A stretch of DNA of 41,643 nt from Bigelowiella natans CCMP2755 (Eukaryota > Cercozoa > Chlorarachniophyceae). The translations under genes were made by a program, and so were the position numbers. Below, one piece after another: positions 11,755 to 23,811 of the stretch; the stretch's first letter is position 1, and the number at the start of each line of letters is the position of its first letter. The notes under the pieces were generated by a model that made no database searches, was not told the origin of the DNA, and saw only the letters and a list, made by a program, of their open reading frames with translations. Where the stretch lies: NCBI GenBank assembly GCA_000320545.1, contig ADNK01000273.1:1-41643 (forward strand). Reading direction: 5' to 3'.

Positions 11755-11993
11755 AAAACTATGTAAATCTCTTGAAATAAAACAAATTTCAGCATGCTAC
11801 GACAAGCCCTATAAAAAACGTTACACGTTCTCACATCTTTCAGCTGTTCGGTCGTTTTAGTCGTAAGATCCTCGATCAAATCAGCCGTTCGCTTGGATGA
11901 CATTTTCAAGAGGGTGGATACGAGAAGTGGCGGCTGGTTCCGAAAGAACGTCGATGATGCTGCTGCTGCTGCTGCTGTCTTCTGAAGATGCAA
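10712..11993 (-). CDS. PAP/fibrillin-domain (plastid lipid-associated) protein, 3 exons
   Basis: Minus-strand exons 11993-11835, 11565-10861 and 10783-10712, all phase 0, give 311 aa. The second exon ends at a strong donor (CAG|gtaggt); reading through it yields an unrelated tail, so the short Lys-rich last exon ending MRLAASE is preferred. The core reads like the PAP/fibrillin fold: an N-terminal helix (DFFKDTLEPVIEEL), then LVQGTWTPIWSTIPFQD in place of the family L-x-G-x-W-x-L-x-Y-T block, GFYANIARYAP, and the late strand LYIDNDFRIVKS followed by YTVAVRR, comparable to the family Y-L-D-x-D-L-R-I-x-R. Family members bind lipids and sit in plastid plastoglobules or thylakoids. The N-terminus has a (GCA)n-encoded Ala run and Arg/Ser residues, which could be a targeting sequence, but no clear bipartite signal is seen. 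A lipocalin-like or other lipid-binding role is the alternative. Confidence 0.7.
11727..11750. repeat. (TAC)n microsatellite
   Basis: About eight TAC triplets in the first intron of the PAP/fibrillin gene, between its exons 1 and 2. Confidence 0.85.
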
Positions 11994-12304
11994 TGATTTC
12001 TGCTTGTCGTCCTCTTTATTACGATGGTAATTTCTGTTTTTTTTAACTAGTTTCTTGGTACGACATACTGGTATTTAGTCAGCCGGTAGAGAACCTTCGT
12101 TGCCGTATGAAGAGTTCGTAGGCTATTTTTTGTGACTTACAAAGGATAACTCTTTTATGTTGTCGCAGTTAAAAAATCACAAGCGTTTTTGTACGTCCAG
12201 GCTCCGACTTTCAAATTCCCATATTTTGAATGTCTGCACTCGCTGAACGGAGCTAGGTCTACCATGGGGTTATGATAAGGATGGAGTGATACGGACAACT
12301 TGGA
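11994..12304. other. Divergent promoter region between PAP and YdjC-like genes
   Basis: A 311-nt gap between divergent start codons. It holds an exact TGTCGCAGTT at 12161-12170, 135 nt before the YdjC-like ATG. No gene supported. Confidence 0.5.
12161..12170 (+). other. TGTCGCAGTT word, copy 2
   Basis: Exact 10-mer in the divergent promoter region upstream of the YdjC-like gene, again followed by an A-run. Possible promoter element. Confidence 0.35.
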
Positions 12305-14805
12305 ATGTACCTGTGGCCGGAAAAGCATGATGCAAAGAGGATCGTGCGCTTTGTCGTCAACGCTGATGACCTAGGATATGCAACGGAAAGAGATGAAGGG
12401 ATATTGGAAGCAGGTAGTAAACCGTTGCTTACTGTGTGGTTCTATGCCCTTCTTACGGTGGTATTCAGCTTCGAATGGATTGGTCTCATCGGCTAGTGTC
12501 CTTGCTAATGGACAGTCAGCGAACAATGCTTTGAAAAAGTGGGCAAAGGTGAACAAATTCTTTAATCTGACGAAAAAATGAAATGGAGGCACCCAATCGC
12601 AATCGCGGATTCTCTTCCGTCTTTGAAATTGTCTATTCTTTGATATTGCTATTGTTTCTGGTGGTCCCCTTTATCCTAATGGTAGTGGTAGTACAGTATG
12701 CCAATGGCCTTGTCACATAAAGTTAAAGTGTGTAAACTATTCTTCAAAATATCGCACCATTCTCACTAAAAACAGATGTTTGAGTGCATATCCCCACCCT
12801 ATGGCCTGGGATTGCATCTTAACCTCACTGAGGGTCCTCCGATAAGTGATCCGGTTAAAATTTCAAGCCTGCTTATAGAGAAGGAAGACGAAGGGGAGGA
12901 ACATACCAACGGGCGCCTGACCTTCCGGGGGAAATTCGGCTTTGAGAAGGCCGTTGGAGATGGGGTAAAATGTATAGTCAAGCTTGATAGTGATGGTAAT
13001 GGTATTTCCGAACTCGTTTAACAGAATATAATTGCCATCCCGCCCCACAGAAAATCGACATGAAAGATGTGGAGACTGAGCTCAGGGCACAATTGGAGTG
13101 GTTTAGGAAAAACATTGGGTGCTATCCGGACCATGTTGACGGCCACAACCACGCGCATGTTCTTCCCGGTTACTTTAACAATTTCTAATTTTGGAAAAAA
13201 ATATTCTATTTGTACTGTAAATCATTGAACATTGATAACATCAGGAGGGGTTTGTGAGGTTGTGTCGCGATTATGTGCTCGATTTGGAATCCAGTGGGTG
13301 CGCCTTCCACTTGAAAAGGGTGAGACTACATATAGCAGCATGATGACAGGGGTTGTTTATGACCATGGAGAGATGAGGTGTGAGTACTACGGGAGTGGAT
13401 TGCTGCCGTTTTCGTAGACGCATTTGATCCAACGATTGTTTTTTCAAAAAAGTGAGATGAAGAACACGGGACTAACCACGCAAAACCCAGCTTGCCGTCA
13501 GCAGTGCGTCCATTTATCACACTAAGATTTATCATGTTATATCAATCGCCAGATATTTCTCGGAGCTCTTCGGCGTTCCTGCAACGTGTTGTCCAAAACG
13601 CAAAGGTTTTCTGATTGCATGCGTGAATGCGTGCGTGCGTGTGTGTGCGTGTGTGTGTTTGATTTAGATTCTCTGGTTTTTACTGCTACTGTCACTGTCA
13701 CTACCTGAACGGCATCTGATTGTTGCTTCGCCTCAGCGTATCTTTCACACACTATTTCAAATTTTTATTTAGTTTTACAATTGTAAAACACACACTCACT
13801 CACACACGCACGCACGAACGCACGCACACTCACACATATATCTATTAACTCCATGTGGCAGTTCAATGAGAACGTTTTAGCAGTAGCATTGAAGTTTTAC
13901 TATCACACAGAGGGCAAAGAAAATTTTCCATAGTTTCGGCGTGCAGACCAGTGATTTCTTTTTTGGATTGGAACTCATGGGAAAGGTGGAAGATTAATTG
14001 TTATGTTGTTAACCGGCGATCGTATCTGCAATCATGTGGTAAACTGTGATTTATATTTATCACCTAGAATATGACGGAGGCCGGGCTGGAAAAGGTTTTC
14101 AGATCCGTCGCAACGATTGTCAATCACGACAAAACAAACAAGAAAATAGAAGGAAATATTTTCTCAAATGACGACAACAGTAGCAGCCGCGTTTTCACTG
14201 CAGAGCTAATGTGCCATCCTGGTAGTGTGATACATATCACCAATTTAGGAAGACAGCGTCGAATATTCATTTCTCCCTGCTTCGATTGTCTCAATATTAT
14301 ACTCGTCGCATGTAAATACATTGATACTTTGTTCTTAAGAAAAACCTTAAAACCCTGAAATATAGTATAATAATAATGATAATCATCATCATCATGAGAT
14401 AATAGTAATCATACTAACTTCCGGTAGGTTATCCATCTCGCTCTGGTGATGGTTTTTCCAAATCGAATGAAAGGTGGTTGATAGTAGCGTGCTTATTGAC
14501 ACATGCACATATTTATCGATAGTTTAGTCATCAATTGTTCTAGCTTTTGATATCCCGTGACGACATTATTGTTGTTTCTTCTGTTTATTCTCAAAAGGCT
14601 TCATGAATTGAAATGTCTCACTAGCAAGAAGCTGCTACAGCAGGTTGCGGCGATGAAGAAAGTGAAACTTTGTACATATAGACGCCCAGCAATGTCATTA
14701 TCGCTACAACATATTTCCAATACTGCTGTAAACGATGATTCTGATGGGAAAGCCTTGGTGCTGGGAAGTGTTGAAAAACAACTTGCTGGTGTGAGGATGA
14801 AATAA
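12305..14805 (+). CDS. YdjC-family carbohydrate deacetylase-like protein, 10 exons
   Basis: Exons 12305-12413, 12469-12548, 12776-12964, 13051-13168, 13245-13319, 13553-13605, 13947-13985, 14068-14221, 14428-14473 and 14598-14805 join with matching phases to 356 aa, close to human YDJC in length and order of motifs. Visible marks are the NADDLG block (Asp21/Asp22), GLGLHLNLTEGPP with His77, VDGHNHAHVLPG (His158, His160, His162), VRLPLEK, SDFFFGLELMGK, TAELMCHPGYPS, and a C-terminal RLHELKCLTS. Family members are metal-dependent deacetylases acting on acetylated amino-sugars such as diacetylchitobiose; Asp and His residues of these motifs hold the metal, so this copy looks catalytically intact. 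Its eukaryotic substrate is unknown. The very short exons 13947-13985 (39 nt) and 14428-14473 (46 nt) would be missed by simple ORF calling. Confidence 0.9.
13629..13843. repeat. TGCG/TG and CACG/CA tracts in YdjC intron
   Basis: A (TG)n-rich tract at about 13629-13660 and a CACT/CACG-rich tract at about 13788-13835 lie in the same intron (13606-13946) in opposite sense. They could pair in the transcript. Confidence 0.6.
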
Positions 14806-15313
14806 CATCGGGCACACTATACATAGTCGCAAATGATCGCAGTTCTATCAGAGAAATACGTAGTATTAGAGTAGAGGCGTATGTATGAAAAAATGCACAT
14901 CAAGTAGATTTCTCTATGTTTGCACATGTAAAGTCTAGCTGTGAAAACGTCAAAATTCCCATGGCGTGTCAATGAGCCGCAAGTAAAGTTGTGAGATAGC
15001 TAGCATTTCAGCTAGACGCAGATGGCTAATCGGGATATTCGGTGCAATAGCCATGCAAATGCAATGCGCGGATCGCCCAGCATGTAATTATTGTAAGCTG
15101 TGTATTACAGTGTGCATGGGTGATGATGCCAGGTAGCGGATTAACCTATAGCCTGATCGTGGACTACCAGCTTGAGCAGCAAATGCTCAGTCTTTCACGT
15201 TTTTGAACAAAGTACAACCATGCTGTAAGCCTGCGCATCCAATTGTGACGATAGGCATCAACTAGCTATATTAAGCTTACATGGTCAAAAAACAACAGTC
15301 TGCCAATTGCAAG
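14806..15313. other. Intergenic between convergent genes
   Basis: This lies between the ends of the YdjC-like gene and the PP2C gene. It contains scattered TAGCTAG and CATGC words but no repeat array or gene. Confidence 0.5.
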
Positions 15314-16559
15314 CTAGGACGCTCGAAAAATACTCGAATCTATCGAAGGCACTCTCGAAATAGGTTCTCGTTCAGGTGTTGAGCTCGTCAGTGTCTTGTC
15401 CATCGAGTTACTGGCTTCTGCGACGTCAATTACTATTACAGTGATGTCATCACACGACATTCTTTGTAAATTACGTTGTGTACGTACCAACGCTTCTACA
15501 GCCAGCACACGGGATATAACAGCACTATTTTTATCGCCATGTTTCTTCATCAACCTCTCTGCACCTTCATTATCAATAATCCTCCATAGCCCGTCAGAGG
15601 CTACTACAATCCTCGCGTTCTCATCCTTCCCAACGACATAGTCGACAATTTCTGGTGTCGCTATACATGCCTTAGAGCAGTATTCGTCACCAATAGAACG
15701 TGTCATGGTAATACTTAAAGATCCAAAAGCCGGCTCCTCGGCATATAAGGCAGTATGTCCTACAGGACGGTTGATGCGATTGAGTCTTTTCGAAACATAT
15801 GCTCCTCCATGTTTCTCATGATGTTGCCGAATACGTTTCAACTCATCCTTCCTCTCCAAACTGTGGTCCTTCGACAGCTCTCTAGATACTAGGGACCGCT
15901 TGCCGCTGAAGGCGAGAGCCCTGCAATCTCCCACCCAAGCACAACGAATGTGCCTTGAACCATCTTCGAGCTTGGTGATGAAGATGCTAGTCGCTGCTGC
16001 TCCTGCGTAGGGAAATAGCTCTCTGCTCGCGTTGTCCATTTTTTGGAACATGTCTGTTATAACTTTCTTAGGCACGAGACCGTCGGTGCTACTGCCCTTT
16101 GCTTGCTGCATAATCGTTTTGGTCATGTGTTCACGCAAATAGTCTGCAACTTCACTACTACCATGCCCGTCGTAAACACCAATACATAGAGTATCAGAAG
16201 CTTTCTTGTAATTTACGGTCCCCTCTGCGACGCTGCTACCCGATTGCATGGAGTATCTATCCTCATCCTTTGATGCAGCCAGCTGAGGTATTAATTAAAG
16301 TGTTTTAAAGAAGATAAACAGCCGCATTCAACTATTTAATTCAAAGAGGAATACATGACATCACCAAAGCAAATATGCAGATGCTTCCAAACTAATTTTA
16401 GTTGCGCACCTGAGCTGCAGAGTAAGTAATCCCTAATTCGGTAGACTCATCTGTTTGAGCCCTCAGGCTCACTGCTTTCACACCCAATGCTTCTCTTCGC
16501 ATATTAATCTTTGACATGTACTCGGGAATGGTTCTGGAGGAGAATGCCCCTTGACCCAT
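15314..16559 (-). CDS. PP2C-family (PPM) Ser/Thr protein phosphatase, 2 exons
   Basis: Exon 1 is 16559-16410 and exon 2 is 16282-15314, phase 0, giving 372 aa. The start MGQGAFSSRT has a Gly at position 2, compatible with N-myristoylation but unproven. PPM motifs appear in order: KDEDRY (56-60), VYDGHGS with the metal-binding DGHG at 88-91, WVGDCRALAFS (GDCRA 168-172), SKDHS, TRSIGDEY (244-249), ASDGLW (Asp280) and CDDITVIVID (Asp328/329). These are the residues that hold the two Mn/Mg ions, so the enzyme is probably active. It removes phosphate from Ser/Thr; the substrate cannot be told. The usual DGLWD is DGLWR here, changing only the trailing residue. No membrane segment or extra domain is visible, and the C-terminal 35 residues are Ser/Thr-rich. 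Confidence 0.92.
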
Positions 16560-17625
16560 GGTTTATCGTAACTTGGACAGCCCCCTGGTGAAATGGAGGT
16601 GGAGGTGGTGTTATCGTTATCGTTTCGATTTGTCTGTTCCCGAAGAGATGGATGAGAATGTATGATCCTTCTTCATCTGACGACAACGAAAAATACTGAA
16701 AAATGCAAAAAATGTCACCTGTTTTAGAAACTTCTACACAACCCAGCATCTGTTTCTGGAAGAAGACCAGCAGTTTGGAGCTCTTATGAGCAATCTGTGA
16801 GAGACGTGTCTAGTTTTTGAGCAGCGGAACTTTGAGATTTTCTTTGCACCACAATTGTCAAAGGTCTGCCGATATTTTCCACTTTAAGACTGAACAAAAT
16901 GTATGTCGCATGGAAGTTTCGATCTCTTTTTCGTGTGATGTCTGAGTTTTCATGCTCGATGGTTCAATGAAACTTCGCAGCGATGAACAGCCAGGAAGTA
17001 TCATATGTTAGAAAAAAGATGTGTTTTCCTGGTTTTTCCCTTCGTTTTTCCTCGATAGAAAAGGAAGAAAAAGCTGTCGATGTAGACAATAAATGCCTAG
17101 AAATGCCACCAACATTTCCGTATTTTGTCTGCTGAAATCCGAAGGAAGAAGGAAGAAATCAGGAAATCAGGAAATCCTGAAATCCCTCACTTTTCTGCTC
17201 TTCGTGACGAAAGAAACTGATGAAAAATATCAATCGCTAATAATGAATCTGCGACATCTTTCTGGATGTCGTAGGAATTATATCTACGATAATTTCCCAT
17301 GGTAGTGTGTTATCCTTTGAGACTGAGGAACATTTATGTCGCAAGGAAAAAACTCCATGTATTCACCCAATGTTCCATTGGCGGGAAGGCATTTGCGTTC
17401 AGTTCTAACAGGGTCGGTCAACGAGTAGTGTCGTTCGAGAGCAGGGAAAGGCTGCGGGTGAGCACTGTGTTAGCTTTCTGCACACTATAAAGCACGGACA
17501 CCCAAATTGTATTCTAGCCAAAAGACTGCATGTTTGCTACACGCCCTAGTTGCATACAAAAACAGACACATGGTACATAGGCATAGCAAACATTAAAGAA
17601 GCACAACTGCTCCATATCACAGGCT
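16560..17625. other. Divergent intergenic region, PP2C and separase
   Basis: It lies between divergent starts and should hold both promoters. No coding exon supported. Frames such as 17093-17305 carry internal direct repeats (AGGAAATCAGGAAATCCTGAAATCC near 17160) and look non-coding. Confidence 0.5.
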
Positions 17626-19695
17626 ATGCCAAGACCTCGAGCGGCCACTCGCCGTCAAGGCTCCAACCTTCGGCGTAGAGATGGTAATATTCTGCCTGAG
17701 GACAAAGGGAAAGGGCAAAAGGAAAAACTGGAGAAGGCGGCTGAGAGAAAGGGACAAAAGTCGAAGCAGGATAGGGCGATTATTTCCAAGGCTCTCGGGT
17801 TGCTAGACTCGATGGAGACTATCGTTTCTGATTCCCCCAATAAGGAAAATGCCATGGCTCTATTTTCAAAGATGAAGGTGGTGGTACATCTTTCAAATGT
17901 ATCGATTTTCACATCATTGAAGGCATAAACACTTTATCCAGGCAAAGTTGAAGACTGCAAATTCAACAGCTATTGTCGCTCTTGTTTACTATAATGTTGC
18001 CATATTGCTCCACAACCAAAGAATGCACGTACAGGCTGCAGGACTTTTGGGGTATAGAAACGTTTACGCATTAATGTTTGCCGGCCGCTGATTGTTTTTG
18101 CATCCTAACTTACTAGGGATGCAGCAAAACTGTATAAACTCCACAATTCAACAAGTCATGCAATAAAAACTACGAAGATAAGGGCAAAATGCCTCATCTC
18201 TGAAGCTCGAAAACATTACCCCGGCAACCCAGATGTCGCAATTTCTCACTTATCTACTGCTATAGCATCGCTCCAAGGACTTGAAAGCGCAGACTCTGTG
18301 ACATACGAACTTGCGGCAGCATACCTGTGGCGTGGATTGTGTAAAAGGGAGATTAGTACCCAAAAGAGCACAACTGATGGAGACAATCCGATAGGGAACG
18401 AGAATGCTATTGAGGACGTGAGGCAGGGGCTATCACTCCTTGAGTCAAAAAAAGAGGTCATAAAACAAGTGCAAGGTATGGATATGGACAACGATAAAAT
18501 GACTTTTTGTCAACCAACCAGGTTTCCAAGCTGCAATCACTTATCAGCCCTCTATTGAATGCGGAGGGGCTTCTTGGTCTCCTATCTAAGTTCGATGAGC
18601 AGGTTAAATGAAGAAACGCGTGTATTTGATTGAAGCTCATATATGGCTACTGCAGGCGTCTGCTCTTGGCATTTTGAGGGTTGCACACGAGCCTATTAAT
18701 GCAGAATCGCTCCCCATCCACGCACAGCTTCTCTTCTCGCAGGCTCGAGCATATTCAGCAGCTCTAAATACGGAAAATGGTAAATAAACAATCTTCAATT
18801 GAACTTGCAAAAATACTAACTTAATGCTTGTTGTGTATTTCCTCATAGCCATTGCCCTAAGTACTGCGGCTCGAAAGATTTTATCCAAGTTCAAAGCGGT
18901 CAAGATATCCCTCTCCAAGGCCCACCCAGCACTTATTGCAGCGCATGTGCTGTGTGCTGCATTCTCAACTGATCAGGGCAATGCAGAAGCTGGAAGCGCA
19001 GTAGCGCAAGAAGTTGCCAATTCTCTGCAATCAGCAATCGGCCGTGGACTAAATCACGAAATGCATGCTACGACAGCGACAAAACCGGAGGCAAAAACAA
19101 AGACATCAAGCGGTGACCTATTGCTATTGGCCACGGCCTATCGCGAGCTAGCTCGGGCCTTGTGCACAGGTGGCACGAGGCTTGCAGATGCAGCTGCATG
19201 TGCAGCTCAGGCTGTAGACATCGTTGGCGTTCTGATGTCGAGGATGGGCTCTCTTTCCAACAAAAAGCACGGAATCCCAGTCTCGAAATTCCGTGCTTGC
19301 ATGGAAATTGCAAGGATCTTGGAGACGGCGGGGAGAATCTGGGAAATCATTGGAGACTGTGATCGAGCTCAACACTATTTAAAGACCGCTGAGACCGTGC
19401 TCACGGCAGAAGACGGAAAAAAATCTATGGTCGGCATTGTTCTCGCTCTCGCGCGGTTGCGACTTGCACGAAGAATGGGGCGTGTGCAAGAGGCTAGGGC
19501 AGACCTCGAGGAGCTGAAAGTGCTCGATGTCGAAAGCAGCAATAAGGAAAAAGAAGAAGAAGAAGAAGAAGATGAGGATGAGGAAATGGAAGATATATGT
19601 CAGGACTATGGTTGGGAAGAGTTAAGAGTTGAACGCTTGCTGCAGCTGGTAAGCAAATGCCGTACGAAAGCATCCAAGATAGAAAGAAATAAAGA

Positions 19696-19732
<37 letters not shown>

Positions 19733-19751
19733 AAACAGGAAAAAATCATAA

Positions 19752-19787
<36 letters not shown>

Positions 19788-20303
19788 GCACGCACACACA
19801 CAAATACTATATATTTTATATATATCACATATAGATATTACTACCACTATAATCTTGTACATATACTGTATATATTTTGCAGGGCAGTCTGGAATCTTCG
19901 ATCTCCAGCGATGAGCAGGGAGGTGCGAAATGGTTCAAAGAGGCCTTAAACCGGACATATGGGGATAGTAGACTCCAGCAGCTTCCATCTCTTCTTCGAG
20001 CCCGTGTGATTTCAAAAACATGGTGAAACTACATTCCTTGTCCATCCCTTGTTTTCTTTCTTTCGCTGATAATATTCGGCCTCTTCCTGTCTCACCGCTT
20101 GCTGCAACCTCCTTTTCCCCGTGCAATTAAACTGTAATGTCGCATATAGGCCAGCAGACATGGAAAGAATGGAAGAGATGAGGAAGATAGTCGAAGGTGG
20201 TGAGATGGGAGGAGAATTAATTGCCTCTGGAATCCTTCACTCGGGTGCCGCCATGTTTCTCGAAAGAGACTACCAACGCGCCAAGGTTGCTGCTAAAAGG
20301 AAT

Positions 20304-20336
<33 letters not shown>

Positions 20337-21366
20337 GAAACAATTGCATGAATACAAATGACGCACCTCTTACAAGATTCAATTCTCGTCGAGTATTGCC
20401 TTTATATCCTTCATATGCTTCTCTATCAAAACTATCAAACTGATGAGGCTTGTTCTGCTTACTTGTGTGTTGTTTGTGTGATCTTCTTCCTCTGCTGTGT
20501 TGTGTGTGTGTGTGTGTGTGTGATTAGCTCCTGTATCTCTACGGCAACACACTTCAACGCCCCCAATCGATATTTTCTTCCCTGGATGTAGGCCTCTCAC
20601 GTGGGCTGCCTTCAGCAATCAGATCGATCCTCTCGCTTGCTGATAGCAGTAGTACCACAACCTCTTCTGTTGGAGAAGCTAAAGGGAATATCGGGGCGGC
20701 GAAGGAGAAAAAGCAAAAGAAGAAGAAGAAGCCGTCTGTGAAGAAGAGAAAACCCAGTCGACGACGTAAGGGAAGAAGTACAAATGAAGACATTGAAGAA
20801 GCGACAGCAACAGACGAGAAACGGCACCAAAACCATCACTTCTTAGTTTCTCCTCTGCATCTTCATGCACAGGATTGTCGTGGTGACAGCGCCCATGAGG
20901 ATGCTGATTCGGCTCTTCTCAAGCAGTTTGCAGAGATGTCACTCAAGAAGAACAAGGGCGGTAAGAGGAGAAATACAGCTGTTAGAAGCGCTAGATCGAA
21001 ACCGAGTGAAGAGGCATCATCATCATGCTCTCCCCAAACATCGTCGATGAGCACAATGGCGGCTCTAATCCATGGATCCACAGGGGTCCTACCTCGCCAG
21101 CACGCCATGATTGCTAGGCAGGAAGCGCGTCTCTTGGCAGCTTCTAGAGGGGAGGCGGCGGACGTAGACAAAAACGACGATGATGACGACGACGACGATA
21201 ATGATAACACTACTACCAGTGTATCTTCAAGCTCCTCTTCGATTATGCAGTTTTGTTCCAGTGCTATGGTCGAGGCGGAAAGACTAGAAAAACTTAGAAG
21301 GGACTTGCTTCCTCCGGATTGGACAGTCTGCTCGATACATGTGAGAGAGAAGAGAAGAATCCTCCG

Positions 21367-21403
<37 letters not shown>

Positions 21404-21429
21404 CATACTGTCTAAATGCGACGTACTTT

Positions 21430-21466
<37 letters not shown>

Positions 21467-22205
21467 AAGATTGGAAATGATGGCAAGTCCTTGGTGGTAA
21501 CCCGCATGTCTGGCGGTACTGACCTGCCAGCTTCTCCCCTAGCAATGAAGATTCGACCTCCCCTCTCCTCCTCCTCCTCCTCTGAAAGTGAAGAAGGCGC
21601 AAGCCGGATAGCAACTATTCACAATGCTCTCAAAGAAATGGATAGGATCCTGCAGGCCAGCGACAAGCTTAACAACGTGCTCTGATGATAATAATATCAA
21701 ATCAGATATCGTCATCGTCGTCGTCGTCGTCTTCGCATTGTTGTTACTTTGCAGTAGTGATTTTGGCAGTTGTGAAAACAATAAATGACATCCCACTAAT
21801 ATGAAGGAGCATGATACTCTACCTCCTTGCGTTGTCTCCCGACACCATCCATCCATTGACTGATCGATTGATTGATTCAATGATTGATCGATCCTAAATG
21901 ATCTAAACTAGGACGCCAAGGCTGCAGGTCGTGGGAAGATGAAGTCTAAGGAGAAGAAGAGCTGGTGGACTGCCAAACGACAATTGGACAAGGACCTAGA
22001 TGTCAGTAGTAGTAGTAGTAGTAGTAGTTGTTGTTGTTGTTGTAGTATTTGCAGTAATATCAGTAGTAGCATATAAGCCTGCCTGCTGCTGCTGCCTTTT
22101 CTTTCTTTCTCCGCTCTTAGATAGGCACTCCTACCATAGCTTCCTTTAACAACATGTCCATAGCGATTCTTCTGTAAATTCTGATTTCCCGTCATCTTCT
22201 TCAAT

Positions 22206-22264
<59 letters not shown>

Positions 22265-23773
22265 GTGCAGATATTGACAGAGGGCCTGCTCTCCCAAGTT
22301 TTTGGCCCAGCTGATGGCGTCCTGGAACCCCTTCCATCCCTATCGAGAAAACGTGCTAGCCTCTTCTCGCAAGCTCTAGCAATTGCCAAGGAGACAGCCT
22401 TACCACCACAGCTCACTCTCCTCATGCTCCTGACTTCTTCATCGTTGGGGGGAGATAGAGAAGGAGGAGGAGGAGGAATGGCGGAAGGAAAGGCACCTGC
22501 GGATTCGCTGCTGAACTTGTGCAAAAACTTTCTCGAGCAAGCAGCAGGCAAAGCCACCAATCATCTGACAAATGAGGCTGCTCTCGCCGAGATGGTTCGT
22601 CAGGCTAAAGCTAAACTGGAAAGTGATGATCTAAATGATGATGAGGAGCAGGAGGAGGAGGAGAAGAAATCACGAAAGTGTGGTCCTGTTGTTCTCGTCC
22701 TAGGAGAAGGGTAATTATTATGATAGTATATATCATAATAACCGAGAGATATGCTTGTTTCTGTGTTTTTGAGTTTTCGTTGTGTCCGAATACCCCTTCA
22801 CTACTTCAATCGCAGCATTCCAGCATCATCTTAGTTTATTCTACCACCGATCTGATTTCCCCCCCCCTCCTCTTCCCCCCCTCGCTCTCCCTTCATCTCT
22901 CCTTTTTTCTTGGCACCAAAACCGAAATCTGCTGCTGTGAAGATTGCATGGATTACCGTGGGAGATGTGCAGTCAACTTCGCGGAAGGGAAGTGACGCGT
23001 GTGCCCTCGATTCACTTTCTTTACGAAAAGCTAATAAGAAGTAGTAAGGGACAACGGCGGCCAAGGTGATGCATTGCATGGATTACGACCATCGTGTGAA
23101 TGCCGTGTACATAGGGATAAGTATCTTGTGTGCGTTTGCGTGTGGTACGTAGTAGCAGGGGGGTGACCCCGCTGAGATGGAAAAAAGCTTTCTACGTACT
23201 GAATCCCCAAAAGGATCTCATCACTACAGAGGTATCAGACACCGCTGTTCTTTCATTACATTAGACTTGCCCGTTTTTTCCCATTATTAACGCATGGAAA
23301 ATAATAATACGTTCAGGCAACGTTCAAGAAAAAATTTTCCCGTGAGGAGGGCTGGCGTGGTGTTTGTGGTACTATCATGCTTTTATGCATATTTTATTGG
23401 CACGATGCGACCTTTAACGATCACATGCTTGGAAGAGCCAGAACCCCATAATTCCTGTTGCTTGCAGTATCTAAGAATGAATATATCGATTTGTATATTG
23501 TATGGCGTAGCCTTCGTGCTTTTGTGCATCATCATCTATCCGCTCCCTATAATTGGTATGAAATCCGGTGTTGTTACCAGGTGAAGCCCCGAGCAAGAGG
23601 GACGTGGGGTCTGCGCTTGAAGATCACGATCTCTACGTGTATTGTGGACATAGTAACGGATCAAGGTACGACGACGAGCAACCTGTTTTTGCATTCACCT
23701 TTGCCTGCAAAGAGATAGTGTAGGTAGTGGTGGTGGTGATAGTAGAGTGAAGAAGCAACGGACGATGATGAAA

Positions 23774-23811
<38 letters not shown>

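Noticed and set aside
13388-13456. Possible YdjC exon reading EWIAAVFVDAF
   Set aside because: It looks protein-like, but its phases do not lead to exon 13947. Exon 13553-13605 fits both neighbours and the family alignment.
19606-19828. Minus-strand frames reading Cys-Val or Ser-Leu repeats
   Set aside because: They are translations of AC and GA microsatellites in a separase intron. The same holds for frames over 5334-5636, 20379-20618, 20863-21399, 21294-21614, 22146-22560, 33901-34089 and 37161-37462.
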